Assembly: GCA_947652115.1 (NCBI GenBank)
Contig: OX393562.1
Span: 4,432,330 to 4,496,329, forward strand
Direction of reading: 5' to 3'
Length of the DNA: 64,000 nt
Source of the DNA: Blastomussa wellsi
Taxonomy: Eukaryota > Cnidaria > Anthozoa > Scleractinia > Plerogyridae
Of this stretch, positions 34,823-50,600 are shown one piece after another. The notes beneath the pieces were generated by a model that was not told the DNA's origin, searched no databases, and worked only from the letters and a program-made list of their open reading frames with translations. Every line of letters starts with the position of its first letter. Positions within the stretch are counted from its first letter, which is position 1. A program made the position numbers and the translations under genes.

Positions 34823-36259
34823 GATCTTGCATAACCAAGATCTTGCCTAACCAAGATCTTGCATAACCAAGATCTTGCCTAACCAAGATATTCCATAACC
34901 AAGATCTTGCTTAACCAAGATATTGCGTAACCAAGATCTTGCCAAACCAAGTTCTTGCATAACGAAGATCTTCCCTAACCAAGATCTTTCCTAACCAAGA
35001 TCTTGCATAACCAAGATCTTCCCTAACCCAGATCTTGCATAATTAAGATCTTCCATAACCAAGATCTTCCCTAACGAAGATCTTGCATAACCAAGATCTT
35101 GCATAACCAAGATATTCCCTAACCAAGATCTTGCATAACCAAGATCTTGCATAACCAAGATCTTGCATAACCAAGATCTTGCTTAACGAAGATATTGCAT
35201 AACCAAGATCTTGCGAAACCAAGTTCTTGCATAACCAAGATCTTGCACAACCAAGATCGTGGCTAACGAAGATCTTGCATAACCAAGATGTTGCATAACC
35301 AAGATCTTGCTTAACAAAGATATTGCATAACCAAGATCTTGCCAAACCAAGTTCCTGCATAACAAAGATCTTCCACAACCAAGATCTTGCCAAACCAAGT
35401 TCTTCTTGCATAACCAAGATCTTCCCTAACCAAGATCTTTCCTAACCAAGATCTCGCATAACCAAGATCTTCCCTAACCAAGATTTTGCATAATTAATAT
35501 CTTGCATAACCAAGATCTTGCATAACCAAGATCTTGCATAACCAAGATCTTGATTAACCAAGATATTGCATTACCAAGATCTTGCCAAACCAAGTTTTTG
35601 CATAACCAAGATGTTGCATAACCAAGATCTTGCTTAACCAAGATATTGCATAACCAAGATCTTGCCAAACCAAGTTCTTGCATAACCAAGATCTTCCACA
35701 ACCAAGATCTTGCCTAACCAAGATCTTGCATAACCAAGATCTTGCCTAACCAAAATATTGCATAACCAAGATATTGCATAACCAAGATCTTGCCTCCAAT
35801 ATTTTGCATAACCAAGATCTTGCATAACCAAGATCTTCCCTAACCAAGATCTTGCATAACCAAGATCTTGCATAACCAAGATCTTGCCTAACCAAGATCT
35901 TGTATAACCAAGATCTTGCCAAACCAAGTTCTTGCATAACCAAGATCTTGCACAACCAAGATCTTGGCTAACCAAGATCTTGCATAACCAAGATCTTGCA
36001 TAACCAAGATCTTGCTTAACCAAGATATTGTATAACCAAGATCTTGCCAAATCAAGTTCTTACATAACCAAGATCTTCCAAAACCAAGATCTTGCCTAAC
36101 CAAGAACTTGCATAACCAAGATCTTGCCTAACCAGAATATTGCATAACCAAGATATTGCATAACCAACATCTTGCCTCCAATATATTGCATAACCAAGAT
36201 CTTGCATAACCAAGATCTTGCATAACCAAGATCTTGCATAACCAAGATCTTGCTTAACC

Positions 36260-39200
36260 AAGATATTGCATAACCAAGATCTTGCATAACCAAGATCTTG
36301 CATAACCAAGATGTTGCATAACCAAGATCTTGCCTAACCAAGATATTGCATAACCAAGATATTGCATAACCAAGATCTTGCCTAACCAAGATATTCCATA
36401 ACCAAGATCTTGCCTAACCAAGATCTTGCCTAACCAAGATCTTCCATAACGAAGATTTTCCTTAACCAAGATTTTGCCTAACCAAGATCTTGCATAACCA
36501 AGATCTTCCCTAACGAAGATCTTGCATAACCAAGATCTTGCATAACCAAGATCTTGCATAACCAAGATCTTGCATAACCAAGATCTTGCATAACCAAGAT
36601 CTTGCCTAACCAAGATCTTGCATAACAAAGATAATGGATACCAAAGATCTTAACTAACCAAGAACTTGCATAACCAAGATATTGCATTACCAAGATCTTG
36701 CATAACCAAGATCTTGCATAAGGAAGATCTTGCATAACCAAGATCTTGCATAACCAAAATATATCATAACCAAGATCTTGCATAACCAAGATCTTGCATA
36801 ACCAAGATCTTGCATAACCAAGATCTTGCCTAACCAAGATATTGCATAACAAAGATAATGGATACCAAAGATCTTAACTAACGAAGATCTTGCAAAACCA
36901 AGATATTGCATTACCAAGATCTTGCATAACCAAAATATTGCATAACCAAGATCTTGAATAACCAAGATCTTGCCTAACCAAAATATTGCATAACCAAGAT
37001 ATTGCATAACCAAGATCTTTCCTCCAAGATATTGCATAACCAAGATCTTGCATAACCAAGATCTTCTTGCATAACCAAGATCTTGCATAACCAAGATCTT
37101 GCATAACCAAGACCTTGCATAACCAAGATCTTGCATAACGAAGATCTTGCCTAACCAAGATATTGCATAACCAAGATCTTGCCAAACCAAGATCTTGCAT
37201 AACCAAGATCTTGCCTAACCAAGATATTGCATAACAAAGATAATGGATACCAAAGATCGTAACTAACGAAGATCTTGGATAACCAAGATATTGCATTACC
37301 AAGATCTTGCATAACCAAAATATTGCATTACCAAGATCTTGAATAACCAAGATCTTGCCTAACCAAAATATTGCATAACCAAGATATTGCATAACCAAGA
37401 TCTTGCCTCAAGATATTGCATAACCGAGATCTTGCATAACCAAGATCTTCTTGCATAACCAAGATCTTGCATAACCAAGATCTTGCATAATTAAGACCTT
37501 GCATAACCAAGATCTTGCATAACGAAGATCTTGCCTAACCAAGATATTGCATAACCAAGATATTGCATAACCAAGATCTTGCCGAACCAAGTTCTTGCAT
37601 AACCAAGATCTTCCACAACCAAGATCTTCCCTAACCAAGATCTTGCATAACCAAGATCTTGCATAACCAAGATCTTGCCTAACCAAGATCTTGTATAACC
37701 AAGATCTTGCCTAACCAAGATATTGCATAACCAAGATCTTGCTTAACCAAGATATTGCATAACCAAGATCTTGCATAACCAAGATATTGCATAACCAAGA
37801 TCTTGCATAACCAAGATCTTCTTGCATAACCAAGATCTTCTTTAACCAAGATCTTGCATAACCAAGATCTTGCATAACCAAGATCTTGCCTAACCAAGAT
37901 CTTGTATAACAAAGATCTTGCCTAACCAAGATATTGCATAACCAAGATCTTGCCAAACCAAGATCTTGCATAACCAAGATCTTCCCTAACAAAGATCGTG
38001 CATAGCCAAGATCTTGCATAACCAAGATCTTGCCTAACCAAGATCTTGCATAACCAAGATGTTGCCTAACAAAGATATTGCATAACCAAGATCTTGCCTC
38101 CAAGATATTGCATAACCAAGATCTTCCCGAACCAAGATATTCCCTAACCAAGATCTTGCATAACCAAGATCTTGCCTAACCAAGATCTTGCATAACCAAG
38201 ATCTTGCCTAACCAAGATATTCCATAACCAAGATCTTGCTTAACCAAGATATTGCATAACCAAGATCTTGCCAAACCAAGTTCTTGCATAACCAAGATCT
38301 TCCCTAACCAAGATCTTTCCTAACTAAGATCTTGCATAACCAAGATCTTCCCTAACCAAGATCTTGCATAATTAAGATCTTCCATAACCAAGATCTTCCC
38401 TAACCAAGATCTTGCATAACCAAGATCTTGCCTAACCAAGATCTTGCATAACCAAGATCTTGCCTAACAAACATATTGCATAACAAAGATCTTGCTTAAC
38501 GAAGATATTGCATAACCAAGATCTTGCGAAACCAAGTTCTTGCATAACCAAGATCTTGCACAACCAAGATCGTGGCTAACGAAGATCTTGCATAACCAAG
38601 ATGTTGCATAACCAAGATCTTGCTTAACAAAGATATTGCATAACCAAGATCTTGCCAAACCAAGTTCCTGCATAACAAAGATCTTCCACAACCAAGATCT
38701 TCCACAACCAAGTTCTTCTTGCATAACCAAGATCTTCCCTAACCAAGATCTTTCCTAACCAAGATCTCGCATAACCAAGATCTTCCCTAACCAAGATTTT
38801 GCATAATTAATATCTTGCATAACCAATATCTTGCATAACCAAGATCTTGCATAACCAAGATCTTGCCTAACCAAGATATTGCATAACCAAGATATTGTAT
38901 AACCAAGATCTTGCCTAACCAAGATCTTGCATAACCAAGATCTTGCCTAACCAAGATATTGCATAACAAAGATAATGGATACCAAAGATCTTAACTAACG
39001 AAGATCTTGGATAACCAAGATATTGCATTACCAAGATCTTGCATAACCAAAATATTGCATTACCAAGATCTTGAATAACCAAGATCTTGCCTAACCAAAA
39101 TATTGCATAACCAAGATATTGCGTAACCAAGATCTTGCCTCAAGATATTGCATAACCAAGATCTTGCATAACCAAGATCTTGCATAACCAAGACCTTGCA

Positions 39201-42100
39201 TAACCAAGATCTTGCATAACGAAGATCTTGCCTAACCAAGATATTGCATAACCAAGATATTGCATAACCAAGATCTTGCCTAACCAAGATATTCCATAAC
39301 CAAGATCTTGCCTAACCAAGATCTTGCCTAACCAAGATCTTCCATAACGAAGATTTTCCTTAACCAAGATTTTGCCTAACCAAGATCTTGCATAACCAAG
39401 ATCTTCCCTAACGAAGATCTTGCATAACCAAGATCTTGCATAACCAAGATCTTGCATAACCAAGATCTTGCATAACCAAGATCTTGCATAACCAAGATCT
39501 TGCCTAACCAAGATATTGCATAACAAAGATAATGGATACCAAAGATCTTAACTAACCAAGAACTTGCATAACCAAGATATTGCATTACCAAGATCTTGCA
39601 TAACCAAGATCTTGCATAACGAAGATCTTGCATAACCAAGATCTTGCATAACCAAAATATATCATAACCAAGATCTTGCATAACCAAGATCTTGCATAAC
39701 CAAGATCTTGCCTAACCAAGATATTGCATAACAAAGATAATGGATACCAAAGATCTTAACTAACGAATATCTTGCAAAACCAAGATATTGCATTACCAAG
39801 ATCTTGCATAACCAAAATATTGCATAACCAAGATCTTGAATAACCAAGATCTTGCCTAACCAAAATATTGCATAACCAAGACATTGCATAACCAAGATCT
39901 TTCCTCCAAGATATTGCATAACCAAGATCTTGCATAACCAAGATCTTCTTGCATAACCAAGATCTTGCATAACCAAGATCTTGCATAACCAAGACCTTGC
40001 ATAACCAAGATCTTGCATAACGAAGATCTTGCCTAACCAAGATATTGCATAACCAAGATCTTGCCAAACCAAGATCTTGCATAACCAAGATCTTGCAAAA
40101 CCAAGATATTGCATAACAAAGATAATGGATACCAAAGATCGTAACTAACGAAGATCTTGGATAACCAAGATATTGCATTACCAAGATCTTGCATAACCAA
40201 AATATTGCATTACCAAGATCTTGCATAACCAAGATCTTGCATAACCAAGATCTTGCATAACCAAGATATTGCATAACCAAGATCTTGCCTCAAGATATTG
40301 CATAACCGAGATCTTGCATAACCAAGATCTTCTTCCATAACCAAGATCTTTTATAACCAAGATCTTGCATAACCAAGACCTTGCATAACCAAGATCTTGC
40401 ATAACGAAGATCTTGCCTAACCAAGATATTGCATAACCAAGATATTGCATAACCAAGATCTTGCCGAACCAAGTTCTTGCATAACCAAGATCTTCCACAA
40501 CCAAGATCTTCCCTAACCAAGAACTTGCATAACCAAGATCTTGCATAACCAAGATCTTGCCTAACCAAGATCTTGTATAACCAAGATCTTGCCTAACCAA
40601 GATATTGCATAACCAAGATCTTGCTTAACCAAGATATTGCATAACCAAGATCTTGCATAACCAAGATATTGCATAACCAAGATCTTGCATAACCAAGATC
40701 TTCCTGCATAACCAAGATCTTCTTTAACCAAGATCTTGCATAACCAAGATCTTGCATAACCAAGATCTTGCCTAACCAAGATCTTGTATAACAAAGATCT
40801 TGCCTAACCAAGATATTGCATAACCAAGATCTTGCCAAACCAAGATCTTGCATAACCAAGATCTTCCCTAACAAAGATCGTGCATAGCCAAGATCTTGCA
40901 TAACCAAGATCTTGCCTAACCAAGATCTTGCATAACCAAGATGTTGCCTAACAAAGATATTGCATAACCAAGATCTTGCCTCCAAGATATTGCATAACCA
41001 AGATCTTCCCGAACCAAGATATTCCCTAACCAAGATCTTGCATAACCAAGATCTTGCCTAACCAAGATCTTGCATAACCAAGATCTTGCCTAACCAAGAT
41101 ATTCCATAACCAAGATCTTGCTTAACCAAGATATTGCAGAACCAAGATTTTGCCAAACCAAGTTCTTGCATAACCAAGATCTTCCCTAACCAAGATCTTT
41201 CCTAACTAAGATCTTGCATAACCAAGATCTTCCCTAACCAAGATCTTGCATAATTAAGATCTTCCATAACCAAGATCTTCCCTAACCAAGATCTTGCATA
41301 ACCAAGATCTTGCCTAACCAAGATCTTGCATAACCAAGATCTTGCCTAACAAAGATATTGCATAACAAAGATCTTGCTTAACGAAGATATTGCATAACCA
41401 AGATCTTGCGGAACCAAGTTCTTGCATAACCAAGATCTTGCACAACCAAGATCGTGGCTAACGAAGATCTTGCATAACCAAGATGTTGCATAACCAAGAT
41501 CTTCCTTAACAAAGATATTGCATAACCAAGATCTTGCCAAACCAAGTTCCTGCATAACAAAGATCTTCCACAACCAAGATCTTGCACAACCAAGTTCTTC
41601 TTGCATAACCAAGATCTTCCCTAACCAAGATCTTTCCTAACCAAGATCTCGCATAACCAAGATCTTCCCTAACCAAGATTTTGCATAATTAATATCTTGC
41701 ATAACCAAGATCTTGCATAACCAAGATCTTGCATAACCAAGATCTTGCCTAACCAAGATATTGCATAACCAAGATATTGTATAACCAAGATCTTGCCTAA
41801 CCAAGATCTTGCATAACCAAGATCTTGCCTAACCAAGATATTGCATAACAAAGATAATCGATACCAAAGATCTTAACTAACGAAGATCTTGGATAACCAA
41901 GATATTGCATTACCAAGATCTTGCATAACCAAAATATTGCATTACCAAGATATTGAATAACCAAGATCTTGCCTAACCAAAATATTGCATAACCAAGATA
42001 TTGCGTAACCAAGATCTTGCCTCAAGATATTGCATAACCAAGATCTTGCATAACCAAGATCTTGCATAACCAAGACCTTGCATAACCAAGATCTTGAATA
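36260..42100. repeat. higher-order repeat, 2882-bp offset (two copies)
   Basis: Variant runs in 36.87-39.13 kb recur at 39.76-42.01 kb at exactly 2882 bp. To the left (36.26-36.85 kb against 39.14-39.69 kb) the offset is 2898, one monomer more. A marker unique to this unit is GATAATGGATACC, found near 36631, 36853, 37239 and 38971 in the first copy and at matching sites in the second. Confidence 0.88.
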
Positions 42101-42109
42101 ACGAAGATC

Positions 42110-42795
42110 TTGCCTAACCAAGATATTGCATAACCAAGATATTGCATAACCAAGATCTTGCCGAACCAAGTTCTTGCATAACCAAGATCTTCCACAACCA
42201 AGATCTTCCCTAACCAAGATCTTGCATAACCAAGATCTTGCATAACCAAGATCTTGCCTAACCAAGATCTTGTATAACCAAGATCTTGCCTAACCAACAT
42301 ATTGCATAACCAAGGTCTTGCTTAACCAAGATATTGCATAACCAAGATCTTGCCTAACCAAGATATTGCATAACCAAGATATTGCATAACCAAGATCTTG
42401 CCGAACCAAGTTCTTGCATAACCAAGATCTTCCACAACCAAGATCTTCCCTAACCAAGATCTTGCATAACCAAGATCTTGCATAACCAAGATCTTGCCTA
42501 ACCAAGATCTTGTATAACCAAGATCTTGCCTAACCAACATATTGCATAACCAAGGTCTTGCTTAACCAAGATATTGCATAACCAAGATCTTGCATAACCA
42601 AGATCTTGCATAACCAAGATATTGCATAACCAAGATCTTGCCGAACCAAGTTCTTGCATAACCAAGATCTTCCACAACCAAGATCTTCCCTAACCAAGAT
42701 CTTGCATAACCAAGATCTTGCATAACCAAGATCTTGCCTAACCAAGATCTTGTATAACCAAGATCTTGCCTAACCAACATATTGCATAACCAAGA
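42110..42795. repeat. 240-bp higher-order repeat, about three copies
   Basis: A 15-monomer (240-bp) unit recurs at 240-bp steps. For example, ACCAAGGTCTTGCTTAACC near 42309 and 42549 and the CCGAACCAAGTTC string near 42162, 42402 and 42642. Copies are nearly identical, and one CCTAAC spacer in the second becomes CATAAC in the third. Confidence 0.9.
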
Positions 42796-45700
42796 TCTTA
42801 CCAAACCAAGATCTTGCATAACCAAGATCTTCCCGAACCAAGATCTGGCATAACCAAGATCTTGCTTAACAAAGATCTTGCATAACCAAGATCTTGCTTA
42901 ACCAAGATATTGCATAACAAAGATCTTCCACAACCAAGATCTTGCCTAACCAAGATCTTGCATAACCAAGATCTTGCATAACCAAGATCTTGCCTAACCA
43001 AGATATTGCATAACAAATATCTTGCATAACCAAGATCTTGCCAAACCAAGTTCTTTCCTAACCAAGATCTTGCACAACCAAGATCTTGCCTAACCAAGAT
43101 ATTGCATAACCAAGATCGTGCCTAACCAAGATATTGCATAACCAAGATCTTGCCAGACCAAGATCTTGCATAACCAAGATCTTCCCGAACGAAGATCTTC
43201 CCTAACCAAGATCTTGCATAACCAAGATCTTGCATAACCAAGATGTTGCCTAACAAAGATATTGCATAACCAAGATCTTGCCTCCATGATATTGCATCAC
43301 CAAGATCTTGCATAACCAAGATCTTGCCTAACCAAGATATTGCATAACCAAGATCTTGCTTAACCAAGATATTGCATAACCAAGATCTTGCCGAACCAAG
43401 TTCTTGCATAATTAAGGTCTTCCCTAACCAAGATCTTGCATAACCAAGATCTTGCATAACCAAGATCTTGCCTAACCAAGATATTGCATAACCAAGATCT
43501 TGCCTTCAAGATGTTGCATAACCAAGATCTTGCATAACCAAGATCTTCTTGCATAACTAAGATCTTGCATAACCAAGACCTTGCATAACCAAGATCTTGG
43601 ATAACAAAGATCTTGCCTAACCAAGATATTGCATAACCAAGATCTTGGCAAACCAAGATCTTGCATAACCAAGATCTTCCCTAACCAAGATCTTGCATAA
43701 CCAAGATCTTGCAAAACCGAGATCTTCCCTAACCAAGATATTCCCTAACCAAGATCTGGCATAACCAAGATCTTGCTTAACCAAGATCTTGCATAACCAA
43801 GATCTTGGCTAACCAAGATATTGCATAACAAAGATCTTGCATAACCAAGATCTTGCCAAATAAAGTTCTTGCATAACCAAGATCTTCCCTAACCAAGATA
43901 TTGCATAACCAAGATCTTGCATAACCAAGATCTTGCATAACCAAGATCTTGCATAACCAAGATCTTGCATAACCAAGATCTTTCATAACCAAGATTTTGC
44001 CTAACCAAGAGCTTGCCTAACCAAGATCTTGCATAACCAAGATCTTCCCTAACCAAGATCTTGCATAACGAAGATCTTGCCAAACCAAGTTCTTTCCTAA
44101 CCAAGATCTTGCACAACCAAGATCTTGCCTAACCAAGATATTGCATAACCAAGATCGTGCCTAACCAAGATATTGCATAACCAAGATCTTACCAAACCAA
44201 GATCTTCCCGAACCAAGATCTGGCATAACCAAGATGTTGCTTAACCAAGATCTTGCATAACCAAGATCTTGCCTAACCAAGATATTGCATAACAAAGATC
44301 TTCCACAACCAAGATCTTGCCTAACCAAGATCTTGCATAACCAAGATCTTGCATAACCAAGATCTTGCCTAACCAAGATATTGCATAACAAAGATCTTGC
44401 ATAACCAAGATCTTGCCAAACCAAGTTCTTTCCTAACCAAGATCTTGCACAACCAAGATCTTGCCTAACCAAGATATTGCATAACCAAGATCGTGCCTAA
44501 CCAAGATATTGCATAACCAAGATCTGGCCAAACCAAGATCTGGCATAACCAAGATCTTCCCGAACAAAGATCTTCCCTAACCAAGATCTTGCATAACCAA
44601 GATCTTGCCTAACCAAGATCTTGCATAACCAAGATGTTGCCTAACCAAGATATTGCATAACAAAGATCTTGCATAACCAAGATCTTGCCAAATTAAGTTC
44701 TTGCATAACCAAGATCTTCCCTAACCAAGATATTGCATAACCAAGATATTGCATAACCAAGATCTGGCCAAACCAAGATCTTGCATAAAGAAGATCTTCC
44801 CGAACAAAGATCTTCCCTAACCAAGATCTTGCATAACCAAGATCTTGCCTAACCAAGATCTTGCATAACCAAGATGTTGCATAACCAAGATCTTGCCTCC
44901 ATGATATTGCATAACCAAGATCTTCCCTAACCAAGATCTTGCCTAACCAAGATATTGCATAACCAAGATCTTGCTTAACCAAGATATTGCATAACCAAGA
45001 TCTTGCCGAACCAAGTTCTTGCATAACCAAGATCTTCCCTAACCAAGATTTTGCCTAACCAAGATCTTGCATAACCAAGATCTTGCCTAGCCAAGATATT
45101 GCATAACCAAGATATTGCATAACCAAGATCTTGCCTCCAAGATATTGCATAACCAAGATCTTGCATAACCAAGATCTTCTTGCATAACTAAGATCTTGCA
45201 TAACCAAGACCTTGCATAACCAAGATCTTGCATAACAAAGATCTTGCCTAACCAAGATATTGCATAACCAAGATCTTGGCAAACCAAGATCTTGCATAAC
45301 CAAGATCTTGCATAACCAAGATCTTCCCTAACCAAGATCTTGCATAACCAAGATCTTCCCTAACCAAGATCTGGCATAACCAAGATCTTGCTTAACCAAG
45401 ATCTTGCATAACCAAGATCTTGGCTAACCAAAATATTGCATAACAAAGATCTTGCATAACCAAGATCTTGCCAAATTAAGTTCTTGCATAACCAAGATCT
45501 TCCCTAACCAAGATATTGCATAACCAAGATCTTGCATAACAAAGATCTTGCATAACCAAGATCTTGCCAAATTAAGATCTTGCATAACCAAGATCTTCCC
45601 TAACCAAGATATTGCATAACCAAGATCTTTCATAACCAAGATTTTGCCTAACCAAGAGCTTGCCTAACCAAGATCTTGCATAACCAAGATCTTCCCTAAC

Positions 45701-47650
45701 CAAGATCTTGCATAACCAAGATCGTGCCTAACCAAGATATTGCATAACCAAGATCTTACCAAACCAATATCTTGCATAACCAAGATCTTCCCGAACCAAA
45801 ATCTGGCATAACCAAGATCTTGCATAACCAAGATCTTCCCTAACCAAGATATTCCCTAACCAAGATCTGGCATAACCAAGATCCTACTTAACCAAGATCT
45901 TGCATAACCAAGATCTTGGCTAACCAAGATATTGCATAACAAAGATCTTGCATAACCAAGATCTTGCCAAATTAAATTCTTGCATAACCAAGATCTTCCC
46001 TAACCAAGATATTGCATAACCAAGATCTTGCATAACCAAGATCTTGCATAACCAAGATCTTGCATAACAAAGATCTTTCATAACCAAGATTTTGCCTAAC
46101 CAAGAGCTTGTCTAACCAAGATCTTGCATAACCAAGATCTTCCCTAACCAAGATCTTGCATAACGAAGATCTTGCCAAACCAAGTTCTTTCCTAACCAAG
46201 ATCTTGCACAACCAAGATCTTGGCTAACCAAGATTTTCCCTAACCAAGATCTTGCATAACCAAGATCTTGCCTAACCACGATCTTGCATAACCAAGATCT
46301 TTCCTAACCAAGATATTGCATTACCGAGATCTTGCTTAACCAAGTTCTTGCATAACCAAGATCATGCAGAACCAAGTTCTTGCATAACCAAGATCTTCCC
46401 TAACCAAGATCTTGCCTAACCAAGATCTTGCATAACCAAGATCTTGCCTAACCAAGATATTGCATAACCAAGATATTGCATAACCAAGATCTTGCCTCCA
46501 AGATATTGCATAACCAAGATCTTGCATAACCAAGATCTTCTTGCATAACCAAGATATTGCATAACCACGACTTTGCATAACCAAGATCTTGCATAACAAC
46601 GATCTTGCCTAACCAAGATATTGCATAACCAAGATCTTGCCAAACCAAGACCTTGCATAACCAAGATCTTCCTCAGTCAAGATCTTGCATAACCAAGATC
46701 TTGCCTAACCAAGATCTTGCATAACCAAGATCTTGCCTAACCAAGATATTGCATAACCAAGATCTTGCTTAACCAAGATATTGCATAACCAAAATCTTGC
46801 CAAACCAAGCTCTTGCATAACCAAGATCTTGCGCAACCAAGATCGTGGCTAACCAAGATCTTGCATAACCAAGATCTTTCTTAACCAAGATGATGCATAA
46901 CCAAGATCTTGCCGAACCAAGTTCTTGCATAACCAAGATCTTCCACAACCAAGATCTTGCCTAACCAAGATCTTGCATAACCAAGATCTTGCCTAACCAA
47001 GGTATTGCATAACCAAGATATTGCATAACCAAGATCTTGCCTCCAAGATATTGCATAACCAAGATCTTGCATAACCAAGATCTTCTTGCATAACCAAGAT
47101 CTTCCCTAACCAAGATATTGCATAACCAAGATCTTGCATAACCAAGATCTTCTTGCATAACCAAGATCTTGCCAAATTAAGTTCTTGCATAACCAAGGTC
47201 TTCCCTAACCAAGATATTGCATAACCAAGATCTTGCATAACCAAGATCTTGCATAACCAAGATCTTGCATAACCAAGATCTTTCATAACCAAGATTTTGC
47301 CTAACCAAGAGCTTGCCTAACCAAGATCTTGCATAACCAAGATCTTCCCTAACCAAGATCTTGCATAACGAAGATCTTGCCAAACCAAGTTCTTTCCTAA
47401 CCAAGATCTTGCACAACCAAGATCTTGCCTAACCAAGATATTGCATAACCAAGATCGTGCCTAACCAAGATATTGCATAACCAAGATCTTACCAAACCAA
47501 GATCTTGCATAACCAAGATCTTCCCGAACCAAGATCTGGCATAACCAAGATCTTGCTTAACCAAGATCTTGCATAACCAAGATCTTGCCTAACCAAGATA
47601 TTGCATAACAAAGATCTTCCACAACCAAGATCTTGCCTAACCAAGATCTT
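42796..47650. repeat. higher-order repeat region related to the 1.4-kb and 3.0-kb units
   Basis: Variant runs here match later sequence. Those at 45.42-46.6 kb recur at 48.47-49.64 kb at offsets of 3044-3045 bp. The unit with CCCGAACCAAGATCTGGC near 42832 recurs near 44205, 47522 and, later, 53013, 60781, 62220 and 63659. Confidence 0.8.
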
Positions 47651-47659
47651 GCATAACCA

Positions 47660-50600
47660 AGATCTTGCATAACCAAGATCTTGCCTAACCAAGATATTGC
47701 ATAACAAAGATCTTGCATAACCAAGATCTTGCCAAACCAAGTTCTTTCCTAACCAAGATCTTGCACAACCAAGATCTTGCCTAACCAAGATATTGCATAA
47801 CCAAGATCGTGCCTAACCAAGATATTGCATAACCAAGATCTGGCCAAACCAAGATCTTGCATAACCAAGATCTTCCCGAACAAAGATCTTCCCTAACCAA
47901 GATCTTGCATAACCAAGATCTTGCCTAACCAAGATCTTGCATAACCAAGATGTTGCCTAACCAAGATATTGCATAACAAAGATCTTGCCTCCATGATATT
48001 GCATAACCAAGATCTTCCCTAACCAAGATCTTGCCTAACCAAGATATTGCATAACCAAGATCTTGCTTAACCAAGATATTGCATAACCAAGATCTTGCCG
48101 AACCAAGTTCTTGCATAACCAAGATCTTCCCTAACCAAGATCTTGCCTAACCAAGATCTTGCATAACCAAGATCTTGCCTAGCCAAGATATTGCATAACC
48201 AAGATATTGCATAACCAAGATCTTGCCTCCAAGATATTGCATAACCAAGATCTTGCATAACCAAGATCTTCTTGCATAACTAAGATCTTGCATAACCAAG
48301 ACCTTGCATAACCAAGATCTTGCATAACCAAGATCTTCCCTAACCAAGATCTTGCATAACCAAGATCTTGCATAACCAAGATCTTCCCTAACCAAGATAT
48401 TCCCTAACCAAGATCTGGCATAACCAAGATCTTGCTTAACCAAGATCTTGCATAACCAAGATCTTGGCTAACCAAAATATTGCATAACAAAGATCTTGCA
48501 TAACCAAGATCTTGCCAAATTAAGTTCTTGCATAACCAAGATCTTCCCTAACCAAGATATTGCATAACCAAGATCTTGCATAAGAAAGATCTTGCATAAC
48601 CAAGATCTTGCCAAATTAAGATCTTGCATAACCAAGATCTTCCCTAACCAAGATATTGCATAACCAAGATCTTTCATAACCAAGATTTTGCCTAACCAAG
48701 AGCTTGCCTAACCAAGATCTTGCATAACCAAGATCTTCCCTAACCAAGATCTTGCATAACCAAGATCGTGCCTAACCAAGATATTGCATAACCAAGATCT
48801 TACCAAACCAAGATCTTGCATAACCAAGATCTTCCCGAACCAAAATCTGGCATAACCAAGATCTTGCATAACCAAGATCTTCCCTAACCAAGATATTCCC
48901 TAACCAAGATCTGGCATAACCAAGATCCTACTTAACCAAGATCTTGCATAACCAAGATCTTGGCTAACCAAGATATTGCATAACAAAGATCTTGCATAAC
49001 CAAGATCTTGCCAAATTAAATTCTTGCATAACCAAGATCTTCCCTAACCAAGATATTGCATAACCAAGATCTTGCATAACCAAGATCTTGCATAACCAAG
49101 ATCTTGCATAACAAAGATCTTTCATAACCAAGATTTTGCCTAACCAAGAGCTTGCCTAACCAAGATCTTGCATAACCAAGATCTTCCCTTAACCAAGATC
49201 TTGCATAACAAAGATCTTGCCAAACCAAGTTCTTTCCTAACCAAGATCTTGCACAACCAAGATCTTGCCTAACCAAGATATTCCCTAACCAAGATCTTGC
49301 ATAACCAAGATCTTGCCTAACCACGATCTTGCATAACCAAGATCTTTCCTAACCAAGATATTGCATAACCGAGATCTTGCTTAACCAAGTTCTTGCATAA
49401 CCAAGATCATGCAGAACCAAGTTCTTGCATAACCAAGATCTTCCCTAACCAAGATCTTGCCTAACCAAGATCTTGCATAACCAAGATCTTGCCTAACCAA
49501 GATATTGCATAACCAAGATATTGCATAACCAAGATCTTGCCTCCAAGATATTGCATAACCAAGATCTTGCATAACCAAGATCTTCTTGCATAACCAAGAT
49601 ATTGCATAACCACGACCTTGCATAACCAAGATCTTGCATAACAACGATCTTGCCTAACCAAGATATTGCATAACCAAGATCTTGCCAAACCAAGACCTTG
49701 CATAACCAAGATCTTCCTCAACCAAGATCTTGCATAACCAAGATCTTGCCTAACCAAGATCTTGCATAACCAAGATCTTGCCTAACCAAGATATTGCGTA
49801 ACCTAGATCTTGCCTAACCAAGATATTCCATAACCAAGATCTTGCCAAACCAAGTTCTTGCACAACCAAGATCTTCCCTAACCAAGATCTTCCCTAACCA
49901 AGATCTTCCCTAACCAAGGTATTGCATAACCAAGATATTGCATAACCAAGATCTTGCTTAACCAAGATATTGCATAACCAAAATCTTGCCAAACCAAGCT
50001 CTTGCATAACCAAGATCTTGCGCAACCAAGATCGTGGCTAACCAAGATCTTGCATAACCAAGATCTTTCTTAACCAAGATATTGCATAACCAAGATCTTG
50101 CCGAACCAAGATCTTGCATAAGCAAGATCTTGCCTAACCAAGGTATTGCATAACCAAGATATTGCATAACCATGATCTTGCCTCCAAGATATTGCATAAC
50201 CAAGATCTTGCATAACCAAGATCTTCTTGCATAACCAAGATCTTCCCTAACCAAGATATTGCATAACCAAGATCTTGCATAACCAAGATCTTCTTGCATA
50301 ACCAAGATCTTCCCTAACCAAGATCTTGCCTAACCAAGATCCTGTATAACCAAGATCTTGCCTAACCAAGATATTGCATAACCAAGATCTTGCCAAACCA
50401 AGATCTTGCATAACCAAGATCTTCATTAACAAAGGTCGGGCATAGCCAATATCTTGCATAACCAAGATCTTGCCTAACCAAGATCTTGCATACCCATGAT
50501 GTTGCCTAACAAAGATATTGCATAACCAAGATCTTTCCTCCAAAATATTGCATAACCAAGATCTTCCCGAACCAATATATTCCATAACCAAGATCTTGCA